Shown one piece after another: positions 43,517 through 52,787 of a stretch of 64,000 bases of DNA. The notes beneath the pieces were generated by a model. It saw nothing but the letters and a program-made list of their open reading frames with translations, had not been told where the DNA came from and did no database searches. The first letter of the stretch is position 1. Each line of letters starts with the position of its first letter. The stretch comes from Mycobacteriaceae bacterium (GTDB lineage: Bacteria; Actinomycetota; Actinomycetes; Mycobacteriales; Mycobacteriaceae), in NCBI GenBank assembly GCA_019749805.1, contig JAIEPH010000074.1, positions 35,547 through 99,546 on the forward strand. Direction: 5' to 3'. The position numbers and the translations under genes are program-made.

Positions 43517-43849
43517 ATGACACAACCACCGCCCGGCAACACCCCGCCCCCGCCCCCACCCCCGCAACCGCAGGGCGCGCAGCCAAGCACACATCTGGTG
43601 TTCGCCATTCTGACGACACTGTTCTGCTGCCTCCCGTTCGGCATCGTGTCGATCGTCAAGGCGAGCCAGGTCAACGGTCTCTGGGCATCGGGCCGGTACG
43701 CCGAGGCTCAGGCGGCCTCCGACTCGGCGAAAAAGTGGGCGATGTGGGCCCTTATCGCCGGCATCGTCGTGTTCGTCATCTACGGCATTCTCATCGCCGT
43801 CGGTGCGGTCAACATGGACTTCGACACATCGACGACGACCGAATACTGA
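43517..43849 (+). CDS. CD225/dispanin-like membrane protein
   Basis: The 110-residue protein has a Pro/Gln-rich N-terminus and two membrane helices. The CD225 signature lies between (LVFAILTTLFCCLPFGIVSI, VKASQVNGLWASGRYAEAQA). Bacterial members are uncharacterised. The ATG at 43517 follows AAGGAAG with 6 bases; an upstream in-frame extension to 43397 is not conserved-looking. It is paired with the DUF2752 gene 23 bp downstream, a recurrent association. Confidence 0.85.
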   Translation: MTQPPPGNTPPPPPPPQPQGAQPSTHLVFAILTTLFCCLPFGIVSIVKASQVNGLWASGRYAEAQAASDSAKKWAMWALIAGIVVFVIYGILIAVGAVNMDFDTSTTTEY

Positions 43850-43872
43850 TCTCTACGCCGCTTCGGCACAGC

Positions 43873-44277
43873 GTGCCGTTCCGCCTCGGCGGCCCACTTC
43901 TGGTGGGCGCCTTGGCGGCTGGTGCGTGTGCGGTGGTCTGGATCGGAGATCCGACCACACCTGGCGGTTTTCTTCCCGTGTGTCCGACGAAAGCCCTTCT
44001 GGGCATTGACTGCCCGGGCTGCGGCACACTTCGAATGATCTACTCGCTTCTGCACGGAGACTTCCTGTCTGCAGTGCGGTTCAACGCCCTCGCCGTGGTC
44101 GCGGTGGGCTTTCTGATCGTCGCCTACCTCGTGTGGACGTACGGTCGAGTCGTCGGCCGCAAGATCGGCGGCTGGCAGCATCACCGCTGGGCCGCCACGG
44201 TGACGATGGTTGTCGTCACCATCTGGTTCGTGGTGCGCAACCTACCTTTTGAGCCGTTCACCGCATTGCACGTGTGA
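43873..44277 (+). CDS. DUF2752 membrane protein
   Basis: The 134-residue protein has three membrane helices and the DUF2752 core: PVCPTKALLGIDCPGCGTLR with its conserved Cys pair, then MIYSLLHGDFLSAVRFNALA. Function unknown. The GTG at 43873 is the first reasonable start after the CD225 stop. A strong hairpin terminator follows at 44332. Confidence 0.82.
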   Translation: MPFRLGGPLLVGALAAGACAVVWIGDPTTPGGFLPVCPTKALLGIDCPGCGTLRMIYSLLHGDFLSAVRFNALAVVAVGFLIVAYLVWTYGRVVGRKIGGWQHHRWAATVTMVVVTIWFVVRNLPFEPFTALHV

Positions 44278-44331
44278 CCGCCGAAAACTACTGATGCAGT
44301 GCATGATCGACGCTGCGCAGCGCCAGCGCTG

Positions 44332-44359
44332 CCCTAGGCAGCGCCAGCGCTGCCTAGGG
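44332..44359. terminator. Bidirectional hairpin terminator
   Basis: A perfect 12-bp stem (CCCTAGGCAGCG / CGCTGCCTAGGG) with loop CCAG lies between the convergent DUF2752 and kinase genes. The kinase stop codon (44354-44356) is inside the stem. No U-tract is seen, as is common in mycobacteria. Confidence 0.65.
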
Positions 44360-46411
44360 GTTGCGCACGCAGTCGTAGGTCAAGGGGACATCCGGTCCGA
44401 GTTCGACGACCTCGAACGCCTCGGCTGTGATCGCGCTGAACGTATCCGAGGCGATGCCCAAGTCCGCCCACTTGGCGGTGCTGGTTCTGTCGTCGGAGAA
44501 CGTGAGGGGCACCTCGCCGCCGTCGGCCAGCAGCATCCCGTGCGTCTTCAGAGCCTTGATCACCACCTTCTGCGGATCGGTGTAACCCGACTCGTCGACG
44601 TCGGCCTTCAGTCGCAACCTCACACCGAAGGGTGGTGCGTTGGGGTCTGTGCTTTCGGGGCCACCGGCGTGGCTCGCCGGATGCACGTAGACGCCCGCTC
44701 TGATCCGGTCGTTGGGCAAGATGAACCGGATCGCGTGATCGATTGAGCCCGAGGCGACTTGGTCGGCAGTGGGTGTCATGGCGGCGATCGGGAAGCCGCC
44801 CGCATCCGCGCTTGTGCACTGGTCGCCGCGCAGATTGTCCGGGTACTCCTTGTTCAGGTCCCAGATGAAGAAGCCGCGGGCCTTGAGCGCGTCTGCGTCT
44901 TTCGTCGACTGATAGGTCTCGTACAGCTTCTGGCCCTCCCGGTCAACGACCAGCAGCTGGCAGTCACCCTGACCCTCGGTGTTTCCGGAGTCGTCGCACT
45001 GCAGATCCGGGGACCCGCCGATGTTGGCGTTCTCCGGGACAGGCATCTCGGCGGGCACCGCGTCGCAGGCCGGACCGCCGAAGCAGTAGTCCTCTGTGCC
45101 GACCACCTGCACGCGGGGCGTACTTCCGTCGGCGAAGAAGACCGCGTTCGAGAAGTCGATCTGCAGCCTGTTCTCAGTACCCCAACCGCCCGCTGCGGTC
45201 AACGCACCGATGATCGCGTCACTGCGTTCGGATTTTGGTGCGCCGGACACGTCGAGAGTCCATGGCTGAGTGCCGCTGAACATCGCACCGCCCGACGCAG
45301 GTGGCGGTTCGGACGGTGACGATGGCGACGACGCCGTGTTGCTCGACGGTGAGTCGGAGCCGCCGGTGAACATGATCACCGCGACGACGGCCACGATCAC
45401 GACGAGGAGTGCGGCGGCCGATGCTAGCAGGATGTTCCGGCGCCGTCCCGATTGCGGATCAGCCGACGCCGGCGGGGTGGACGTGGGCGGCATCGGCGTG
45501 CGGTACTGCGTCGCGGCGGGCGGGTTGATCTGCTGCGTCGGCGGCACCGGCGCGGCCGCCATCGTGCGGTCTTGGTGCGCGGCTACCGTGTGATCCTGCT
45601 CGCCGCCGATGGCGGCGCGGGCGGCGGTCGCCAGATCCTTGGTCGAGGCGTACCGCTGTCCGGGTTCCTTGGCCATGCCGGTGTTGATGACGCGGTCCAT
45701 CGCGGGAGGGATCTGCGGTAGGACCGCCGAGGGCTTCGGTGGTGGTTGCAGCATGTGCGCGGTGGCGATCTGTTCGAGAGTCTTTCCCGGAAAAGGAGAT
45801 TGGCCGGTCAGCGCTTCGTAGAGCACGCAGGTCAGCGCGTAGACGTCCGCGCGTGCGTCGGCCGAGCCGGTCGAGAATCGCTCGGGCGCCATGTAGGCCC
45901 AGGTGCCCACCGCGGCGTTGGTGTCGGTAAGCCCCGCCTCGCCTTCCACCCGCGCGATGCCGAAGTCGATCAGGTAGGCGAAGTCGTCCTCGGTGACGAG
46001 GATGTTCGACGGTTTCACGTCGCGATGGACCAACCCGATTCGGTGTGCGGCGAAGAGTGCGAGCGCGATCTGCTCGACGATCCTGATGGCGCGCTGCGGC
46101 GCCAGCGGACCGGCCGCGAGCAGCGTCCCGAGATCCTCCCCCTCGATGAGCCGCATGTCCACAAAGAGGCGTCCGTCGATCTCGCCGAAGTCGTGGATCG
46201 GCACCACATGAGGATTGTTGAGCCCCGCCGCTGCCCGAGCCTCCCGACGAAACCGTTCCTGGAACGTCTGATCGCTGGCCAGATGCGCGGGCAGGACCTT
46301 CACCGCGACCACACGGTCAGTCACCGTGTCGTAGGCGCGCCAGACGTCACCCATGCCGCCCCGGCCGAGTAGCTCGACCAACGTGTAGCGTCCGAACGGC
46401 GTGCCCGCCAA
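44354..46411 (-). CDS. Receptor-like Ser/Thr protein kinase with unusual ectodomain
   Basis: The 685-residue protein has a PASTA-free PknB-type kinase domain at residues 1-270: LGRGGMGDVW, VAVKVL, HRDVKPSN, IDFGIAR, MAPERF. A Pro/Gln linker and one membrane helix at about 324-347 follow. The ectodomain of about 320 residues has several Cys (EDYCFGGPACDAV, LQCDDSG, DQCTSADAGGFPIA). Its segment HAIRFILPN...PPFGVRLRLKADVD...VIKALKTHGMLLADGG resembles a domain I recall from secreted uncharacterised bacterial proteins. The signal sensed is unknown. TTG start, with GGGAGG 6 bases upstream. Confidence 0.85.
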   Translation of the reverse strand: MAGTPFGRYTLVELLGRGGMGDVWRAYDTVTDRVVAVKVLPAHLASDQTFQERFRREARAAAGLNNPHVVPIHDFGEIDGRLFVDMRLIEGEDLGTLLAAGPLAPQRAIRIVEQIALALFAAHRIGLVHRDVKPSNILVTEDDFAYLIDFGIARVEGEAGLTDTNAAVGTWAYMAPERFSTGSADARADVYALTCVLYEALTGQSPFPGKTLEQIATAHMLQPPPKPSAVLPQIPPAMDRVINTGMAKEPGQRYASTKDLATAARAAIGGEQDHTVAAHQDRTMAAAPVPPTQQINPPAATQYRTPMPPTSTPPASADPQSGRRRNILLASAAALLVVIVAVVAVIMFTGGSDSPSSNTASSPSSPSEPPPASGGAMFSGTQPWTLDVSGAPKSERSDAIIGALTAAGGWGTENRLQIDFSNAVFFADGSTPRVQVVGTEDYCFGGPACDAVPAEMPVPENANIGGSPDLQCDDSGNTEGQGDCQLLVVDREGQKLYETYQSTKDADALKARGFFIWDLNKEYPDNLRGDQCTSADAGGFPIAAMTPTADQVASGSIDHAIRFILPNDRIRAGVYVHPASHAGGPESTDPNAPPFGVRLRLKADVDESGYTDPQKVVIKALKTHGMLLADGGEVPLTFSDDRTSTAKWADLGIASDTFSAITAEAFEVVELGPDVPLTYDCVRNP

Positions 46412-46515
46412 ATCGACCTCCCGCTATCGCAGTTTGCTGAAACGATAAGCCGCAACGGCCACCTTAAGGGCCGAAAGCAGTGGCCACATCCGCAACGGAA
46501 CAACGCTCGGGCAAT

Positions 46516-47289
46516 ATGTCAGTCGTGTCGGGACTGCTGGAGAACAAGGTCGTCATCGTCGCCGGACTGGGCGGCATCGGAAATGGCTTGGCGCGTCGGT
46601 ACGCCGACGAGGGCGCGCGCCTCGTCATCGGCGACATAGATCGGGAGACGGTGTCGCGCGCCGTCGCCGATCTCGACCCGGACCGGGTGCGCGCCGCCCC
46701 GCTCGACGGAGCCGACGAAGAGCCGGTCATCGCCATCATCAAGCTGGCGGTGGACACGTTCGGACGACTCGACGGTATCCACGTCAACTTCACCAACGCG
46801 GCCGACGCCTACCTGCCCGGCGGCGTCGTCGATTTGCCGCTTGAAGCCTTCGACGAGGTGATGCGGGTCAACACAAGGGGTTTCGTGATTTGCGCCAAGC
46901 ACGCGATCCCTCCGATGATCGAGTGCGGCGGCGGGTCAATAGTGTTCACCGCGTCGATCGAGGCCTACAACGGCGGGGGCTCGCGGGTTTCCTACGCGAT
47001 GAGCAAGGCGGCCGAGCTTGCGCTGATGCGTCATATCGCCCGCAAGTACGGTCCAAACGGGATTCGCGCCAATGCCATTGCGCCAGGCCTGATCTGGCAC
47101 TACAAGTTCGACGAACAGTGGATGCCGGAAGGCGTCGTGGAGCAGACGCGGGCCCGCCAGATGATCAAGTCGCGCTTCGGCAATCCGGACGACGTCGCCG
47201 CTCTGGGCGCTCTGCTACTCTCCGACGACGGCAGCTTCATCACCGCTCAGACGATCAGCGTCGACGGCGGAGTGACGTTCCGCCCGTAA
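46516..47289 (+). CDS. Short-chain dehydrogenase/reductase
   Basis: The 257-residue SDR has the cofactor-binding loop AGLGGIGNGLA (a variant of TGxxxGIG), D-I-D after beta2, and the active-site YxxxK as YAMSK with Ser in FTASIEAYNGGG. The usual NNAG is NFTNAAD. The C-terminus ends DGGVTFRP. The cofactor is probably NAD, given the acidic residue after beta2. The ATG at 46516 is preferred because the protein then starts like other SDRs; a GTG at 46480 is possible. Confidence 0.82.
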   Translation: MSVVSGLLENKVVIVAGLGGIGNGLARRYADEGARLVIGDIDRETVSRAVADLDPDRVRAAPLDGADEEPVIAIIKLAVDTFGRLDGIHVNFTNAADAYLPGGVVDLPLEAFDEVMRVNTRGFVICAKHAIPPMIECGGGSIVFTASIEAYNGGGSRVSYAMSKAAELALMRHIARKYGPNGIRANAIAPGLIWHYKFDEQWMPEGVVEQTRARQMIKSRFGNPDDVAALGALLLSDDGSFITAQTISVDGGVTFRP

Positions 47290-47313
47290 TCAAACCGACT
47301 CAGTCAATCCAGC

Positions 47314-47976
47314 TCAGCGGTAATAGTTCTCGTTGCCGGCGGGATAACCACCACCGGTGGTGGTGATGTGAACGTGGTCGTAGTGGCCGTAGCCGCCACC
47401 TCGTTGCGCACCGTTGGGGGTGTAATAGACCCCGCGCCAGATGGCGTCCTGCATGCCGAACCTGGACGCGTTGCGCAGCACGTAGTCGACGATCTCATTG
47501 CCGAGCGCGATGCCCTCCGCTGTGCCGGCGTTGGGGATCATCACGTCGAGGGCGAGACCGTTCGGATGCCATCGCAGTGCATCGGGGCGAGCCCCGCCGA
47601 TGCTTTGGATCTCGGGGAAGGCCGCGGTGATCGCGCGCGACGCCAGGATCGTCTTCACCTGAAGGCCGCGCTCCGGCGCGAGTCCGACCGGCAGCGTGCG
47701 GTCGACGGTGCGATACCTCGACGCCGCGATGATGTTGTCGGGACCGGAGCTCAAGCTGACCTGGCCGACGATCGGCGCGGGGAACGTGTTCATCGGAGCG
47801 GCGGCCACGATCTCGACGTCCCACGGGGCGACCTCGTCGACCGGGGCGCTCTTGACTGCATCCTTGCTGGGTTGCATGTCCGCGCCGACCGCGAAGAACA
47901 CGGCGGCGGGGCCGAGTACAGATGCCAGGACAACCGGCGACTTGCGTCGCTTTTTAGCTAATGAGTGCCGCCCCAC
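47314..47976 (-). CDS. Exported protein, Rv0320-like
   Basis: The 220-residue protein begins with a basic start (MGRHSLAKKRRKS, as in other mycobacterial exported proteins) and one N-terminal hydrophobic segment (VVLASVLGPAAVFFAVGA). A C-terminal domain of about 110 residues follows (HPNGLALDVMIP, GGYGHYDHVHITT) resembling D-Ala-D-Ala carboxypeptidase-like folds without an obvious full metal site. Length equals M. tuberculosis Rv0320 (from memory). The GTG at 47976 is chosen for the MGRHS start. Confidence 0.7.
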   Translation of the reverse strand: MGRHSLAKKRRKSPVVLASVLGPAAVFFAVGADMQPSKDAVKSAPVDEVAPWDVEIVAAAPMNTFPAPIVGQVSLSSGPDNIIAASRYRTVDRTLPVGLAPERGLQVKTILASRAITAAFPEIQSIGGARPDALRWHPNGLALDVMIPNAGTAEGIALGNEIVDYVLRNASRFGMQDAIWRGVYYTPNGAQRGGGYGHYDHVHITTTGGGYPAGNENYYR

Positions 47977-48055
47977 GCAGAGCACAATAACCGCAATCGG
48001 GACATAACACAGCAAGGGTCCGACCTGCAGCGATGTTTTCGCTGGTCACCGGCCT

Positions 48056-48074
48056 GAGATAATTTTGTTATCTC
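48056..48074. promoter_or_regulatory. GntR/FadR-type operator candidate
   Basis: Perfect inverted repeat GAGATAA-N5-TTATCTC, 55 bp before the GntR gene start. Size and position fit an autoregulatory operator. Confidence 0.6.
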
Positions 48075-48129
48075 TCCGTTATCGGCGTCAAAGGGCCGGT
48101 TCGGCGTTTGATGAGTGGAGAATCGATTC

Positions 48130-48915
48130 GTGGCAGAGCCGACCATTCAGTTTCGCCGTCTCGCCGAGCAGGTGGCCGACGAGCTTCGGCGCCGCATTCT
48201 GCGCGGTGAGCTGGCCGACGGCAGCATCCTGCCCAAGGAGGATGAGCTGCTCCTGCAGTTCCCGGTGAGCAAGCCGTCGCTGCGCGAGGCGATGCGCATT
48301 CTCGAGGCCGAAGGGCTGCTGCGCGTGCGTCGCGGAAAGCTCGGCGGAGCCGTCGTACGACGACCCAATGCCGCCAACGTCGCGTACACCGTGGGCCTGG
48401 TGCTCGGATCCCAGGAGGTGGGCCTGTCCGACGTCGGAAACGCCCTCCTGCAGGTCGAGCCGGCGTGCGCGGGGCTGTGCGCCCAGCGCGCCGACCGCGG
48501 CACTGCCGTGGTCCCACAGCTGCGACGGGTGCACGCCGAAGCAGTCGAGGCCGTCGAGGACCTGCGGCGCGTGACATCGGCGAGCCGGCGGTTCCACGAG
48601 TCCCTCGTCGCCCTGTGCGGCAACCAGACCATGATCATCCTGGCCGGGGCGCTGGAAATGCTGTGGTCGGCGCATGAGACCAGCTGGTCGAGCCGCGTGG
48701 CCGACGGCAGCATCGTGCCGATTGACGAACGACTGGCCGTGCTGGAGGACCACCGACAGGTGATCGACGCGATCGACGCGGGCGACGCGCGTCGCGCCTA
48801 CGACCTGGCGGCGGCCCATCTCCTCGACGCGCAGCACTATCCGGGATCGTCGGGGGTCGTCGACCCTTCGATACTGCGCGGCTGGGCGACGGCGCCGCAG
48901 GAAACCGACCGTTGA
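48130..48915 (+). CDS. GntR/FadR-family regulator
   Basis: The 261-residue protein has an N-terminal winged helix (AEQVADELRRRILRGEL...SKPSLREAMRILEAEGLLRV) and a C-terminal all-helical FCD domain with candidate metal-binding His (SRRFHESLV, LEDHRQVIDAID, AAAHLLD). It probably controls the catabolic genes 48946-52596 that follow in the same direction and responds to an organic-acid-type ligand (inference). GTG 48130 has GGAGA 8 bases upstream. A palindrome lies upstream. Confidence 0.85.
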   Translation: MAEPTIQFRRLAEQVADELRRRILRGELADGSILPKEDELLLQFPVSKPSLREAMRILEAEGLLRVRRGKLGGAVVRRPNAANVAYTVGLVLGSQEVGLSDVGNALLQVEPACAGLCAQRADRGTAVVPQLRRVHAEAVEAVEDLRRVTSASRRFHESLVALCGNQTMIILAGALEMLWSAHETSWSSRVADGSIVPIDERLAVLEDHRQVIDAIDAGDARRAYDLAAAHLLDAQHYPGSSGVVDPSILRGWATAPQETDR

Positions 48916-48945
48916 CCACCGGGCTTATTTTCATATGATTTGGTG

Positions 48946-50523
48946 ATGAGCGTCGACGGGGCCGCCGTGACGAGCGCCGAGGCGGCGCAGTATCGGGCCG
49001 CGGGCTGGTGGACGGACGTCACGCTGTCCGACTGCGTGCGCCGCAATGCCGCCTCCGCGCCGGACAAACCCGCCTACATCGACTTCACCCTGGATTCCGC
49101 GGGCCCACAGCTGCGCTGGGCCGAGTTCGACAACGCCGCCACCAACCTGGCGCACGGGTTGCGCGGCCTGGGTGTCGCCCCGGGTGACCGCGTCGGCCTG
49201 TGGCACAAGGACACCGCCGCGATCCACGTCGCCCTGGTGGCCGTCGAGCGGTGCGGCGCCGCCGTCGTCGGTCTCGGCTCCCGCGTCGGTGTTCGCGAGG
49301 CCGAGCACATTCTTCGCGTCACGCAACCCACCCTGCTGATCACCGACGCCGAACGGCACGGTCTAGCCATCGAGGCCGCTGGTTCGTCGATGCGCGTCGT
49401 GGCGCTCGGCTCCGAACTCAAGATCGACACTCGGCAGTGTCCGCAGTCGGCGCTGCCGCAGGCCGGTGCGGATGACGTCTTTCTGATCAACTCCACATCG
49501 GGCACCACCGGTATGCCGAAGTGCGTGGTGCACACCCAGAACCGTTGGCATTACTTTCATCTCAAGGCGGTTGCCAACGGCGACCTCACCGCCGACGATG
49601 TATTCCTCCCGATCATCCCCACGCCCTACGGCTTCGGAATCTGGACCTCGCACACCACGCCCATCCACCTGGGCGCGACCACCGTCCGCATCGAGCGCTT
49701 CGATCCGGCCGCAACGTGCGCGGCGATCGAACGGCACCGGGCATCGGTGTTGTGCTGTGTCAGTACGCAACTGGCGATGATCCTCGCCGACGCGGCATCG
49801 CGGGACCACGACCTGAGCAGTCTGCGCGTCGTCTTCACCGGCGGCGAGCCGTTGCCGTACACACAAGCGGCGCGGTTCGAGGAACTGACCGGGGTGACGA
49901 TCTTGCAGTTCTACGGCTCCAACGAGACCGGCATGTTGAGTGCCACGACGCTCTCGGATTCGCTGGATCACCGACTGCGCACCGCAGGACGGATCGTGCC
50001 GGAGATGAATGTGCGCCTGTTCGACGGCGACCGCGATGTCACCGAATCCGGACGCGGACAGCCGGCGTGCCGAGGTCCTGCACTGTCCCTGGGTTATCTC
50101 GGTGGCACCGACCACGACCAATTGTTCACCCCGGACGGCTGGATGCGGATGGGTGACATCTGCGAACTCGACGCCGACGGCTACCTCACCCTCACCGGCA
50201 GAACGTCGGACTTCATCCTGCGCGGCGGCAAGAACATCAGCGCGGTTCAGGTGGAGGAGGCCGTGGCCACACATCCCGCCGTCGCCGTCGCCGCGGCCGT
50301 CGCGATGCCCGACCCGATCTTCGGTGAACGGGTCTGCGTATTCGTCGAACTCGGGCAAGAGGGCGCGCTGGATCTGCCTACCCTGGTCGAACACCTGCTG
50401 GCGCAAGGTGTCTCGAAGGAACTGCTCCCCGAGCGGCTCGAGATTCTCGACGAGTTGCCCCGATCGTCGGGCGGCAAAATCGCCAAAGGTCAACTTCGCG
50501 AACGGATCCGGGAGAGATCATGA
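48946..50523 (+). CDS. AMP-forming acyl-CoA synthetase/ligase
   Basis: The 525-residue ANL-superfamily enzyme has the P-loop-like INSTSGTTGMPKCV, the A5-type QFYGSNETG, the A7 WMRMGDI, the A8 hinge LTGRTSDFILRGGKNIS and the C-terminal catalytic Lys in PRSSGGKIAKG. It activates a carboxylic acid as acyl-AMP and then acyl-CoA; the acid is unknown. ATG 48946 lacks a good Shine-Dalgarno; GTG 48943 is an alternative. It overlaps the aldolase gene by 4 bp. Confidence 0.88.
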   Translation: MSVDGAAVTSAEAAQYRAAGWWTDVTLSDCVRRNAASAPDKPAYIDFTLDSAGPQLRWAEFDNAATNLAHGLRGLGVAPGDRVGLWHKDTAAIHVALVAVERCGAAVVGLGSRVGVREAEHILRVTQPTLLITDAERHGLAIEAAGSSMRVVALGSELKIDTRQCPQSALPQAGADDVFLINSTSGTTGMPKCVVHTQNRWHYFHLKAVANGDLTADDVFLPIIPTPYGFGIWTSHTTPIHLGATTVRIERFDPAATCAAIERHRASVLCCVSTQLAMILADAASRDHDLSSLRVVFTGGEPLPYTQAARFEELTGVTILQFYGSNETGMLSATTLSDSLDHRLRTAGRIVPEMNVRLFDGDRDVTESGRGQPACRGPALSLGYLGGTDHDQLFTPDGWMRMGDICELDADGYLTLTGRTSDFILRGGKNISAVQVEEAVATHPAVAVAAAVAMPDPIFGERVCVFVELGQEGALDLPTLVEHLLAQGVSKELLPERLEILDELPRSSGGKIAKGQLRERIRERS

Positions 50524-51293
50524 CCACAGAGGAAATTCGCCGCGGTGGCCTCGACGTCTGGTCGCCGTCGATAACACCACCCATCGGTACCGACCTCACC
50601 GACGAACAGTTGATGGCCGTCGCGTTCCGGCACCTGGCCGACATCGGCTTCGCCGAGAACATGGCCGGGCACATCACCTGGCAACCCGACGGCCGACACG
50701 ACATGTACGTCAACCCCTGGGGACTGTGGTGGCAGGAGTTGACCGCGTCCGACATCTGCGTGGTCGACGAGGACGCTCATGTCGTGCGCGGCCGCTGGGA
50801 CGTCACACCCGCCATCCACCTGCACACCGAACTGCACCGCATCCGGCCCGACGCCCGCGTGGTCATCCACAACCATCCGTACTACGTCAGCCTGATCGCG
50901 GCACTGGGGATCCTGCCCGAGCTCGTACATCAGACCGGTGCACTGTTCCTCGACGACATGTATCTCGTCGAGAACTACGACGGCGAGATCGACGCCCCCT
51001 GGCGGGCAATTGAACTGGCGCAGCAGATCGGCTCGGCCAACCTGATCGTGCTCGCTAATCACGGCGTCATCGCCGCCGGACGCAATCTGGCCGAGGCGGT
51101 CTATCGCGCGGTATCCATTGAACGGGTCTGCCGATTGGCCTATGACGTGATGCTCACCGGGCGGACCCCAGCGCAGATGAGCCGCGGCGACATGGTCGGC
51201 ATGCAGCAGTCGCTGATCGAACGCGCAGCCGACGTCTACTGGGCGGGCGCCGCCCGGATGACGATCAAGGCCGACCCCGACGTTCTGAACTGA
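50520..51293 (+). CDS. Class II aldolase/adducin family protein
   Basis: The 257-residue protein has the class II aldolase fold with zinc ligands in VIHNHPYYV (HxH) and ANHGVIAAG, and the N-terminal FAENMAGHITW. It may be a lyase or a decarboxylase-type enzyme acting on the product of the neighbouring ligase or amidohydrolase. ATG overlaps the ligase stop (ATGA). Confidence 0.83.
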   Translation: MTTEEIRRGGLDVWSPSITPPIGTDLTDEQLMAVAFRHLADIGFAENMAGHITWQPDGRHDMYVNPWGLWWQELTASDICVVDEDAHVVRGRWDVTPAIHLHTELHRIRPDARVVIHNHPYYVSLIAALGILPELVHQTGALFLDDMYLVENYDGEIDAPWRAIELAQQIGSANLIVLANHGVIAAGRNLAEAVYRAVSIERVCRLAYDVMLTGRTPAQMSRGDMVGMQQSLIERAADVYWAGAARMTIKADPDVLN

Positions 51294-51327
51294 CAGCCCA
51301 ACCGATGACAGGAATCGAGGATCGCCC

Positions 51328-52596
51328 ATGACTTCCATCGACGACATGGCGGCCAATCTCAACTTCACCACGGCCAAGACGGGCGCCGACCGCACCGTCA
51401 CGTTTCTGCCCGAACCCGAACGGGCAGAACGCCGTTACACCGTGATCTCCGTCGACGACCATATCGTCGAACCGCCCGACACCTTCGAGGGCCGGGTGCC
51501 GCGCAAGTTCGCCGACCGCGCCCCACGGGTCGTCGACACCGACGACGGCGGTCAGACCTGGATGTATGACGGCAACTCACTGCCGAACGTGGGCTTCAAC
51601 GCGGTGGTCGGGCGGCCGGTGTCCGAATACGGGTTCGAGCCTGCCCGGTTCGACGAAATGCGCCGCGGCGCTTGGGATATCCATGCTCGCGTCAAAGACA
51701 TGGATCTCAACGGCGTGTACGCGTCGTTGAACTTTCCGTCGTTCCTGCCCGGTTTCGCGGGCCAGCGACTTCAGCAGGTCACCAATGACCGCGACCTCGC
51801 GATGGCGTCGGTGCGGGCGTGGAACGACTGGCACATCGAGGCATGGGCGGGCTCCTATCCCGACCGCATCATCCCGTGTCAGTTGCCGTGGTTACTCGAT
51901 CCCGAGGTCGGCGCGAAGATGATCTACGAGAATGCCGAGCGCGGGTATCACGCGGTGTCGTTCAGCGAGAACCCGGCGATGCTCGGACTCCCGACGATCC
52001 ACTCGGGTTACTGGGAGCCGCTGATGGCGGCGTGCGCAGACACCGGGACCGTGGTGAACCTGCACATCGGGTCGTCGGGCACGTCTCCGTCGACCACCGC
52101 CGACGCACCGCCCGATGTGCAGGGCGTGTTGTTCTTCGCCTATGCGATCTCGGCGGCGGTCGACTGGCTGTACTCCGGCATGTGTACTCGGTACCCCGGT
52201 CTGAAGATCTGCCTTTCCGAAGGCGGCATCGGATGGGTGGCGGGCCTGCTCGACCGGCTCGACCACATGCTGAGCTATCACGAGATGTACGGGACGTGGA
52301 AGGCGCTCGGCGAGACACTGACGCCCGCGGAGGTCTTCAAGCGCAACTTCTGGTTCTGCGCCGTCGAGGATCAGTCGTCGTTCGTCCAGCACGAGCGGAT
52401 CGGCGAGGACAACATTCTGCTCGAAGCCGACTACCCGCACTGCGACTCGACGTGGCCGCACACCCAACAGACGATTCACGAACAGATCAGCGGTTTACCC
52501 GACGCGATCATCAGAAAAGTGACATGGGAAAACGCCGCCCGGCTCTATCAACATCCGGTTCCCGTAGCCGTTCAAAACGATCCCAACGCGTTCTGA
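51328..52596 (+). CDS. Amidohydrolase-2 family metal-dependent hydrolase
   Basis: The 422-residue TIM-barrel amidohydrolase has an N-terminal metal site DDHIVEPPDTF (HxxxP variant), a central VVNLHIGSSG, LKICLSEGGIGW and a C-terminal Asp site EADYPHCDSTWPHTQ. It is related to ACMSD-type decarboxylase/hydrolases. It is 34 bp after the aldolase gene and completes the GntR-ligase-aldolase-amidohydrolase run; substrate unknown. Confidence 0.85.
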   Translation: MTSIDDMAANLNFTTAKTGADRTVTFLPEPERAERRYTVISVDDHIVEPPDTFEGRVPRKFADRAPRVVDTDDGGQTWMYDGNSLPNVGFNAVVGRPVSEYGFEPARFDEMRRGAWDIHARVKDMDLNGVYASLNFPSFLPGFAGQRLQQVTNDRDLAMASVRAWNDWHIEAWAGSYPDRIIPCQLPWLLDPEVGAKMIYENAERGYHAVSFSENPAMLGLPTIHSGYWEPLMAACADTGTVVNLHIGSSGTSPSTTADAPPDVQGVLFFAYAISAAVDWLYSGMCTRYPGLKICLSEGGIGWVAGLLDRLDHMLSYHEMYGTWKALGETLTPAEVFKRNFWFCAVEDQSSFVQHERIGEDNILLEADYPHCDSTWPHTQQTIHEQISGLPDAIIRKVTWENAARLYQHPVPVAVQNDPNAF

Positions 52597-52787
52597 ATCA
52601 GCGCCGACACAAGCACCCGGCAACGTCAAACTGAGGCGCTTACGCGCGAGTGTGTACTGAACAGACCGGATTTCGCCGGCCGCCCAGCCCTCAGCAATCA
52701 ACCCGCGCGTCAATTTGCCCATATACCTGCGGGAGATGTGACATTCTTCTCCCAAGTCGGGGATGCATCAATCAGGGGAAAAGGGAA

